A program made the translations under genes and the position numbers. From positions 1-5,388 of the forward strand of contig JAJDES010000103.1 in NCBI GenBank assembly GCA_029259675.1: a stretch of 5,388 nucleotides of DNA, given 5' to 3'. The stretch comes from Planctomycetota bacterium. Lineage in GTDB: Bacteria > Planctomycetota > UBA1135 > GCA-002686595. The notes beneath the pieces were generated by a model that worked only from the letters and a program-made list of their open reading frames with translations, had not been told where the DNA came from and ran no database searches. Shown in pieces: positions 1 through 5,229 of the stretch (position 1 is the stretch's first letter; each line of letters begins with the position of its first letter).

Positions 1-241
1 GGGCCGCCGGACTGACCGATGAGGGCATTGCCCTTTAGAGTGCTCATGGCGCTCGAAACTCTTCTATTGACTGTGCTCGGGATATGCGGACACCGCGACG
101 GCAAGACCTTGCCGAGAACCCCGTTAAACGTGGGGACCCCTTAGCTGTGGGGACGTTGAAGCGCTGACTCCAAGAATCGCTAGCTAGGAGCTGATTTCGG
201 AGCCAGCCTAGCCCAGAACCCTAGCGCCCACCGGGCAACAG
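1..241. other. Non-coding stretch with a run of short hairpins; possible structured RNA
   Basis: No convincing gene is seen. The third forward frame is open from base 3 to a TAG at 36-38 and would give a C-terminal tail AAGLTDEGIAL, so the end of an upstream gene is possible but cannot be shown. The rest carries successive short inverted repeats on the plus strand: AGGGC/GCCCT (23-34), GAGTGC/GCGCTC (38-54), GCGG/CCGC (86-96), CGGCAA/TTGCCG with loop GACC (99-114), and two similar CCCC/GGGG stems (119-135 and 137-152). CTAGG/CCTAG lies near 185-212. Such spacing is compatible with a small non-coding RNA, but no known family was identified and no promoter or U-tract terminator was recognised. 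A Rho-dependent or chance explanation remains possible. Confidence 0.25.
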
Positions 242-535
242 TCAATCTAGGATTGCCAGGGCGCCCCGGTCGATCTGCGGCACTTCGCCAAACTCGCGCC
301 AGAGAGGGTGAATGCGCAAAAAGTCCGCCACGGATTCCCCGCCGCGGCACCCGAATACGGCTTCGATACCGCTCGGCAGGCCTCCGGCAAAGTCCTCGCT
401 CGAAGCCTTCCATGGGCCGCGCTCGGGGTCGCGACTTTCCCGCGATCGCCACTCAATGGATGAGCGCTCGCCAGGCGGCGCGGCGGATGGAGCCCGCCCG
501 GGGCCCGCAAACCCGAATTCAGAGCCGAAAAGCAC
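242..535 (-). CDS. Small hypothetical protein, doubtful (97 aa)
   Basis: Not recognised. This is the most protein-like of the overlapping frames in this interval. The second half (about residues 43-97) has ordinary composition with Trp, Phe, Ile and acidic residues, as in GIEAVFGCRGGESVADFLR followed by HPLWREFGEV, and typical codons such as GAG, CGC and GCC. The first half is rich in Pro, Arg, Ser and Gly and looks like low-complexity or out-of-frame sequence. The only start giving this length is GTG at 533-535, with no Shine-Dalgarno sequence before it. It would be transcribed away from the tRNA promoter. No signal peptide, membrane segment or catalytic motif is visible. It could be a true small gene with an unstructured N-terminus, a decayed 3' remnant of a longer gene, or chance. 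The competing plus-strand frames here are Arg-rich and look like shadows. Confidence 0.35.
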   Translation of the reverse strand: MLFGSEFGFAGPGRAPSAAPPGERSSIEWRSRESRDPERGPWKASSEDFAGGLPSGIEAVFGCRGGESVADFLRIHPLWREFGEVPQIDRGALAILD

Positions 536-545
536 GGGCCGGTAA

Positions 546-573
546 TGGACTTCGCGGCGACCGCTGCTAGACT
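546..573 (+). promoter_or_regulatory. Probable sigma-70 promoter of the tRNA-Leu gene
   Basis: TGGACT (546-551) resembles a -35 box and lies 16 bp before TAGACT (568-573), a good -10 box. A TG at 565-566 plus one base before the hexamer makes it an extended -10. The following stretch TCCCGCCCCG is very GC-rich, as is typical of the discriminator of stable-RNA promoters under stringent control. Transcription would start near 580, a few bases before the mature tRNA 5' end at 585. Box assignment is by eye and regulation by ppGpp is inferred. Confidence 0.5.
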
Positions 574-584
574 CCCGCCCCGTT

Positions 585-672
585 GCCCGGGTGGCGGAAT
601 TGGCAGACGCGCAAGACTAAGGATCTTGTGGGATAATATCCCGTGCTGGTTCGATTCCAGTTCCGGGCACCA
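585..672 (+). tRNA. tRNA-Leu, anticodon AAG
   Basis: A complete class II tRNA with encoded CCA. The acceptor stem pairs GCCCGGG (585-591) with TCCGGGC (662-668), followed by discriminator A669 and CCA (670-672). The D stem is GCG (594-596)/CGC (608-610), with the invariant GG at 602-603. The anticodon stem is CAAGA (612-616)/TCTTG (624-628), which fixes the 7-base loop as CTAAGGA (617-623) and the anticodon as AAG (619-621). A long variable arm pairs GGGAT (630-634) with ATCCC (638-642). The T stem GCTGG (645-649)/CCAGT (657-661) encloses TTCGATT. The long variable arm, A73 and the D-loop sequence identify leucine rather than serine or tyrosine. Shifting the loop to give UAA would break the anticodon stem. 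AAG is unusual because most bacteria read CUU/CUC with GAG. A34 could be read directly or deaminated to inosine by TadA. The gene stands alone, with no second tRNA in the window. Confidence 0.95.
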
Positions 673-686
673 TTCTTCAGCTTGCC

Positions 687-709
687 CTTCGGTTTTCCGC
701 CGACCGAAG
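687..709 (+). terminator. Hairpin just downstream of the tRNA; weak terminator candidate
   Basis: CTTCGGT (687-693) pairs perfectly with ACCGAAG (703-709) around the 9-base loop TTTCCGCCG, starting 15 bases after the tRNA CCA. It is followed by AAACGG and not a U-tract, so it is not a canonical intrinsic terminator. It may instead act as a 3' processing or stability hairpin, or be chance. A further GC hairpin followed by interrupted T runs lies at 842-871. Confidence 0.25.
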
Positions 710-748
710 AAACGGACGTTGAAGAGCCTCGCTTGCGCGGGCGCCCTA

Positions 749-807
749 GTCGAGGAGCCCGCCCACGGGTCGAGGCCCCTCCCACAGAGCGAGGAACCCG
801 TAGCCGG
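749..807. repeat. Imperfect tandem repeat, about 20-bp period, REP-like
   Basis: Two units begin with GTCGAGG at 749 and 769: GTCGAGGAGCCCGCCCAC (749-766) and GTCGAGGCCCCTCCCAC (769-785). A third, weaker unit GCGAGGAACCCGTAGCC follows at 789-805. The period is 20 then 19-20 bp. Read on the minus strand, the units start GTGGGAGGGGCC and GTGGGCGGGCTCC, reminiscent of the GTRGGAG-type small dispersed intergenic repeats of some proteobacteria. Whether it recurs elsewhere in the genome cannot be seen from this window. Confidence 0.4.
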
Positions 808-986
808 CAAGACTCCCGCATGATTCCGGCAAAACTGCCGAGCGGGCTGCGGCCCCCGCCTTTCAGCTTTCAGCGCTGGGACCGTGCCCGAGTCGTCCGG
901 GCCAAGGCCGACGGGACTGACGCCCCGCTGCCCGACCAAGCTCATTCGATCCGCGCAACGCCCCCCCCACACGCCCCAAGTCTTGG

Positions 987-3002
987 CTAGGGATTGCTCA
1001 GCGGCAACAAGCAACGCAGCACGAGCTCGATCTTCTTGTCGTCAAGGTCGAGTTCCAGCAAGACGGAGCTGAACATTTCGCTGACAAGTATGTTGCGCTC
1101 GTACTTGGCGTAAATGCTCGGGATCTGCTCTTCGTAAACAGATTTTTGGTAGGCGTCGCGCGCGGGTCCCGAGAGCATCTCCAACTTGGTCTCCTGCTCG
1201 GGAGTCAAGCTGTTGTAGTCCCACTCCGGGTAGTTCTTGCTCAGAACTTCTCGATCGATTTGGGGTCGCATGACGCTCCAATCGATTTCAACTTCATCGC
1301 GCGCCCACTGCTCGGCGCTCTTGCGCAAGAAGGGCGCCATGCCGCTCGGGTTGAGCCAGCCCAAGATGTTCGCGTTCTCAAGTCCCGACTGGTAAAGCGC
1401 AACGAACGGCCCGTAGTCGGACAAGCGCGGATTGCTGCCGCCACCCTCGTAAAAGGTCTTCAACATTTGCCCCAGCATGGGATAGGAATTGCTGATCAAG
1501 AAATACTCCTCAACCGCAACCGTCGCGATGTGCCCCGTGCCGGGCACGAACTGGGACCAATATTCGTAAACGACAAAGCCGCCACTTACCTTTTCGGTGT
1601 AAATGCCGCGCTCATCGGGAGTGGCCCCCTGCAGGCCGAATTGGGCCGAATTGGCGTTTACTCGATCGTGAACTTCCGTAATTTTGGCCGCCGCGTCGGA
1701 ATGCAAAATGAGGCACCATGCGGGGACTTCACTGCCGTCGTTGGGCGGACCCGAGGGGTCCCTCGGGTAGTCGTTATTGCGCATGACAAAGCCGATGCGA
1801 CCGTGGAAAGCAGCGTTCAAATCTTCGATTAACGGCTGCGTATCGGGGTAGCCCCAAACGGAGTTCACCAAGCTGTCCAAGTTGTCTTGCAGAGCCCGTT
1901 CCGATGCATCGTAAGCCTGGCGCAGCAGTTCACCGATGCTTCCGTGCAAGTACATAAAGAGTCCGGCATCGGCTGGGCAAAAGCGCGCGAACTCCATCGG
2001 TTGCTGCCCGCTGCGACTGAATCCGCGCGTGCGATAAAAGCGCTTCTGAAATACGGAAAGTGTCTCCGTGGAAACTCCGCCGTGCAGGTCCAATGCGATT
2101 CCGGCGGGGAAATCCACAATGCCCGACACCTCGCGCAAAATTCCCGTTTGGAATAGGCGTCCCAAGAATGCTTCGCCGAACTCGTCGGAGTTCACATCGG
2201 GGAAGCGACCGGTTAGTTGCTTGTTTTCGGATAATGCTCGCAGGTCCACGAAGACTTCGAGTTCGCGCTGTTCGCCGCTCAACTTGTTTTGAATGTGATC
2301 GAAGTAGCGCGCGCTGTTGCCGTAGGAATCCTGACCCTTAACGGCATCCAAGGACTGCGCCGCCTGAACCAAACTGGGCACTGTTGAAACAATGATTACG
2401 TCCAACACGCGACTGATGTGCAGCGGTCGCGAAAGGTTGGTTCCGCTGAGCGAGATGACGCCATCGTTGTTGACTGCGGAGAGTTCGGCCCCCTCCAAGC
2501 CCATCAGTCCGGGGTAGTCCAACAGCGCAATCCCGAGCTTTGCGATCCAATTGCCGCGCGCATACAGCGCCCAATCGGCTGCGGCGATGTCGGCCCCGGT
2601 GAAGTAACCCGCAAGGGCCAGATCCTCGCCGCCAATCACGGACAGGGGATCGATGGAAACGGGCGCTTCGGCCATGGCGCTCTCGAAATCCCGCAGAGCT
2701 TGCTCCACCCCCGACTCCACCTTCCAGCGCAGGAACTCCTCCGACTCGAGCAGAATCTCGCCCCCCTCGGTGGCGGCGAAGGCATCCGCGATCGCGAGCT
2801 TGGGAAATCCGTCAAAGTCCCGCTGCAACTGGGCTTTGGAAAAGAAGAAGTTCACGTCGCGCGGGACGAGGGTGCTCAAATCGGCCCCGTAGCGACTTTC
2901 CAAGGGGCTGAACAGGAAGGTCGAGAAGGCGAAGTAACCGGTGAAAAGGAACACCCCGATCAGGATCAGGGCGTATTTGAGCAAGCGTCGTTTCAAGCTC
3001 AT
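987..3002 (-). CDS. Membrane-anchored extracytoplasmic protein of unknown function (671 aa), weakly DUF3352-like
   Basis: The function is not known. The N-terminus MSLKRRLLKY followed by a hydrophobic stretch at about residues 10-32 makes an uncleaved signal anchor: the basic residues stay inside and the remaining roughly 640 residues face the periplasm or exterior. No second membrane segment is obvious. The mature part is mixed alpha/beta in composition, mildly acidic, and has few cysteines (342, 430, 664). Two spaced motifs, LVPRDVNFFFSK (45-56) and CPADAGLFMYLHGSI (342-356), are each followed by amphipathic helix-like sequence and suggest an internal duplication. The 'L-P-x-D-x-hydrophobic' theme recalls DUF3352-type proteins, but this is a loose resemblance. 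The C-terminal part (about 560-650) is charged and probably helical, with a hydrophobic tail VLRCLLPLSNP. The ATG at 3000-3002 is chosen because it places the basic and hydrophobic anchor correctly; no Shine-Dalgarno sequence is visible. It is transcribed divergently from the DUF1800 gene and convergently with the tRNA. Frame quality is high over its full length, with no frameshift. Confidence 0.88.
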   Translation of the reverse strand: MSLKRRLLKYALILIGVFLFTGYFAFSTFLFSPLESRYGADLSTLVPRDVNFFFSKAQLQRDFDGFPKLAIADAFAATEGGEILLESEEFLRWKVESGVEQALRDFESAMAEAPVSIDPLSVIGGEDLALAGYFTGADIAAADWALYARGNWIAKLGIALLDYPGLMGLEGAELSAVNNDGVISLSGTNLSRPLHISRVLDVIIVSTVPSLVQAAQSLDAVKGQDSYGNSARYFDHIQNKLSGEQRELEVFVDLRALSENKQLTGRFPDVNSDEFGEAFLGRLFQTGILREVSGIVDFPAGIALDLHGGVSTETLSVFQKRFYRTRGFSRSGQQPMEFARFCPADAGLFMYLHGSIGELLRQAYDASERALQDNLDSLVNSVWGYPDTQPLIEDLNAAFHGRIGFVMRNNDYPRDPSGPPNDGSEVPAWCLILHSDAAAKITEVHDRVNANSAQFGLQGATPDERGIYTEKVSGGFVVYEYWSQFVPGTGHIATVAVEEYFLISNSYPMLGQMLKTFYEGGGSNPRLSDYGPFVALYQSGLENANILGWLNPSGMAPFLRKSAEQWARDEVEIDWSVMRPQIDREVLSKNYPEWDYNSLTPEQETKLEMLSGPARDAYQKSVYEEQIPSIYAKYERNILVSEMFSSVLLELDLDDKKIELVLRCLLPLSNP

Positions 3003-3447
3003 GGGGTGCTGGCCGATGGCCTAGCCCGCGCGGGCGCAGGGGGTTGGGTTAAGGATTTGGGACTCGCGCCAGTCGCTTTGGCAAGCCGACTCGACACGCA
3101 AGGCTTCGAAGGAGCCCCCCCTGGGGGGTTTCCCAGCAGCAGCTGGGGGCCGAATTCGATTCGAGACAAGGATTCTAGTTCGCAAAAATCCCTGGAACAG
3201 GATCGAAGTGCGTGGGACGAATTCGTTGTGGATGCTATTCCACGACTTCGAGCATCAGATTGCCACCGCGCGCGGCCGGGGCTCCGATCGCCGAGCTTGA
3301 ATCCCGCTCCATGCAAGCCTGCGCCCATGGGAAGTCCGCTGCACTTGCGGGTCCAGGGCCCCCATGCTCAGATTCAATCCGACTCGCATCGATGGCCGCA
3401 ACTCGCCGACACCCGGTGAAAAACTCGGCCCAACGCGATGTTCACTC
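3003..3447. other. Divergent intergenic region (445 bp) with palindromes and G/C-block hairpins
   Basis: It separates the start of the minus-strand 671-aa gene from the preferred start of the DUF1800 gene and must hold both promoters. Frames open here are shadows rich in Arg, Pro and Ser. Visible structures are C7-T-G6 (3115-3128), the hairpin CCCAGC-AGCA-GCTGGG (3132-3147), palindromes CGAATTCG (3151-3158) and ACGAATTCGT (3217-3226), and the inverted repeat GTTGTGGA/TCCACGAC (3225-3246). On the minus strand TAGAAT (complement of 3172-3177) is a possible -10 box, but no good -35 accompanies it. It would give a 5' leader of about 165 bases containing the G/C hairpins. No confident plus-strand promoter was found. 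Confidence 0.5.
3225..3246. promoter_or_regulatory. Inverted repeat in divergent region, candidate operator or leader hairpin
   Basis: GTTGTGGA (3225-3232) and TCCACGAC (3239-3246) form an 8-bp stem with one G-T pair around the six-base spacer TGCTAT. The perfect 10-bp palindrome ACGAATTCGT (3217-3226) overlaps its left edge by two bases. Position between two divergent genes suits a regulator site, but no regulator family can be named from the sequence. It could also be chance or an RNA hairpin. Confidence 0.3.
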
Positions 3448-5151
3448 ATGCGCCAGCTCCCCGGCATCGCGGTTTCCACTTTGGCCCTGCTCACTGCGGG
3501 ACTCTGCGGGTCTTTCGAAGCCGCGTCAGCCGGTCCGCCAGCCGGCTCGCAAGACGGCTGGCCAAAGCGTCCCTGGACCTCCGCCATGGCCGAACACCTC
3601 TGGAATCGAGCCGGCTTCGGCGCCTCCTCGGACGAGATCGAAGCTTGGGTCGAGTCGGGCCAGACCCAGGTCGTAGAAAAGCTGCTCTCGACACCGCGAA
3701 TCCCCGCGCCCGCTTTTCATTGGCAGCGTCCCGCCCTGCGCAACATCGAATTCCCTTCTGTGCGCTTCGGCGACCCGGCACGGGACAGCGGCAACCTCGC
3801 GCGGGCGCTTCCCGATCGCTTCGAGGGTTTGACTCGCCTGGAGGGGGTATACGAATACTCCGCCTGGTGGTTCGATCGCATGCTGCGCAGCGAAGATCCC
3901 CTACGCGATCGCATGACCTTGTTTTGGCACGGGCACTTTGCCACTTCGATTCGCGAGGTCACCGACTTCTACGGCATGATCGAACAGAACATTTTTCTGC
4001 GCGAGCATGCCCTGGAAAGTTTCGAGGACTTGTTGCGCGGCATCGCTCGCGATCGCGTCATGTTGGCCTACCTCAACAACGACGTGAACCGGCGCGGCTA
4101 CGCCAACGAAAATTGGGCTCGCGAGCTCATGGAACTATTCAGCCTTGGCGACGGCAACTTCACCGAAACCGACGTTAAGGAAGTGGCTCGAGCCTTCACG
4201 GGATGGACCCACCGCAACGGTGAATTCCGCTTTGATCGCAGCCTGCACGACAGCGGGCAAAAAACAGTACTCGGGGTAAGCGGCAAATTGGACGGTGACG
4301 ATGTCATTGACATCATTCTTGAACAAGAAGCCTGTGGGCGCTGGATCGCCGGAGAGATCCTTCTCTATTTGGAGGGCCGGCCTCCATCACCAGCGCGTAG
4401 GCAACACTACGGCAAGCTGCTGCAGGGCAACGAATATCACATTGGCAACATGCTGCGGGCGCTGTTCCTCGACCCCGAGTTCTACAGCGAGTCCACAGTT
4501 GGCAAGCGCGTCAGCAGCCCTATCGATTACCTAGTGGGTTGCGCGCGCAGAACGGGCGCCAGGCCGCCCGGACTTTTCTTTGTGGCCGGCGGTCAAATTC
4601 TCGGCCAGAGAATCTTCATGCCGCCGTCGGTCAACGGCTGGGAGGGCGGCATGACCTGGATCAATACGGCCAGTGTGTTGCAACGCAGCAGCTTGGCCGG
4701 CGTGTTGTTGGGCCAATTCAGCATCGAGAACCTGATTGAGGGCAATGTAATCCCCAGCGCAACCATTGAAGGTGGAGCCAACTTGCGACCGGAGGGCGGC
4801 AAGAAGAAGTACGACTTCTACTCCAAGCACGTGCTCATGCTGCGCAACGCAGAATACGCAGCGTGGGACTCCGTTGTTGACCTTGCGGGCATTATCGGTG
4901 CCCAAGTGGATCCAGAATCCGCGGCGCAAGACGGGGACAACAAACAGCTCTCGCGCTTGCTACTGAATGAGCTTCTGGCCGTGCAACCCTCAGCGGCCTC
5001 CATCGACAGCATGGCGGTCAAATTGACCGAGCTGCACACCCGGCACAATGTCCCTCAGGGCCGGTTATTCGAAGATACGGCGCAGGCAGAAGCCATATTG
5101 CGGGAAGCGGCCTACCATGTATTCGGGCTGGTGGAAGCCCAATTGAACTAG
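3448..5151 (+). CDS. Sec-exported DUF1800 family protein (567 aa)
   Basis: A DUF1800 protein; this family is widespread in environmental bacteria, usually beside a DUF1501 gene, and its biochemical role is not established. Conserved blocks, numbered from the preferred Met, are HLWNRAGFGAS (50-60), DRMTLFWHGHFAT (154-166), NRRGYANENWARELMELFSL (214-233), FTETDVKEVARAFTGWT (238-254), DPEFYS (342-347), then SSPIDYLVG (356-364) and MPPSVNGWEGGMTWIN (391-406). This is full family architecture, with no frameshift or missing block. The start at 3448 is preferred over the in-frame ATG at 3364. It gives a normal signal peptide: MRQLPG, a hydrophobic core to about residue 20, then an EAASA site near residue 28 before GPPAG. 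The upstream 28 residues would put polar sequence before it. Neither start has a strong Shine-Dalgarno sequence. The cysteine in LTAGLC does not make a proper lipobox, so the protein is probably soluble after cleavage. The DUF1501 candidate starts 78 bp downstream, probably in the same operon. Confidence 0.95.
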   Translation: MRQLPGIAVSTLALLTAGLCGSFEAASAGPPAGSQDGWPKRPWTSAMAEHLWNRAGFGASSDEIEAWVESGQTQVVEKLLSTPRIPAPAFHWQRPALRNIEFPSVRFGDPARDSGNLARALPDRFEGLTRLEGVYEYSAWWFDRMLRSEDPLRDRMTLFWHGHFATSIREVTDFYGMIEQNIFLREHALESFEDLLRGIARDRVMLAYLNNDVNRRGYANENWARELMELFSLGDGNFTETDVKEVARAFTGWTHRNGEFRFDRSLHDSGQKTVLGVSGKLDGDDVIDIILEQEACGRWIAGEILLYLEGRPPSPARRQHYGKLLQGNEYHIGNMLRALFLDPEFYSESTVGKRVSSPIDYLVGCARRTGARPPGLFFVAGGQILGQRIFMPPSVNGWEGGMTWINTASVLQRSSLAGVLLGQFSIENLIEGNVIPSATIEGGANLRPEGGKKKYDFYSKHVLMLRNAEYAAWDSVVDLAGIIGAQVDPESAAQDGDNKQLSRLLLNELLAVQPSAASIDSMAVKLTELHTRHNVPQGRLFEDTAQAEAILREAAYHVFGLVEAQLN

Positions 5152-5229
5152 CGCATTCGTCGGCGCGAAACACAATCAGTCAACCCGGCGAACGTTGCCA
5201 CAGGACCGCTTCGGTTGAGACACAGATCC

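Larger units (their letters stand above)
673..986. other. Intergenic region between convergent transcripts; hairpins, no gene supported
   Basis: This 314-bp stretch separates the plus-strand tRNA from the 3' end of the minus-strand 671-aa gene. Open frames here run across the tRNA or are Arg/Pro-rich, and none has a credible start and composition. It holds the 687-709 hairpin, the imperfect repeats at 749-807, a stem CGGCA/TGCCG with loop AAAC (827-840) inside an outer stem CCCGC/GCGGG (815-819/842-846), a competing stem GCGGG/CCCGC (842-846/855-859), a tandem TTTCAGC duplication (861-874) and a run of eight C (961-968). CCAAG-T-CTTGG (976-986) abuts the stop of the minus gene but its loop is too tight for a good hairpin. 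No clear intrinsic terminator was found for either transcript. Confidence 0.5.

Noticed and set aside
1..38. C-terminus AAGLTDEGIAL of an upstream gene
   Set aside because: Only 11 codons are visible and other frames also end nearby, so it is too short to call.
480..486. Lipobox reading of the cysteine in the DUF1800 leader (LTAGLC)
   Set aside because: These are approximate residue-level observations rather than a base-level site. Leu at -1 does not fit the lipobox, while the AASA site downstream fits signal peptidase I. The cysteine codon itself lies near 3505-3507.
645..672. tRNA 3' end as an integration (att) site
   Set aside because: No second copy of the tRNA 3' segment and no integrase or other mobile gene is in the window.
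151..724. Shared 11-mer GGACGTTGAAG at 151-161 and 714-724
   Set aside because: A few 11-base matches are expected by chance in a window of this size, and the flanks do not extend the match.
247..1014. 255-aa minus-strand frame and 92-aa and 84-aa frames crossing the tRNA
   Set aside because: They translate the tRNA gene (for example ELESNQHGILSHK then LARLPIPPPG), a well-known annotation artefact. The remainder is low-complexity.
3227..3235. DnaA-box-like TGTGGAT
   Set aside because: It is a single imperfect match with no cluster, no AT-rich unwinding element and no dnaA or dnaN nearby.
2999..3328. 109-aa minus-strand frame upstream of the 671-aa gene
   Set aside because: It has Ser/Pro/Arg-rich composition, no start signal, and runs through the G/C hairpin block.
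1146..3419. Long plus-strand frames at 1146-1832 and 2418-3419
   Set aside because: They are antisense to the high-quality 671-aa gene, rich in Arg, Gly and Gln, and have no domain signal. They are open because of the GC-rich codon structure opposite.
3438..4178. 246-aa plus-strand frame overlapping the DUF1800 gene
   Set aside because: It is Arg-rich and lies out of frame inside a gene with clear DUF1800 motifs.
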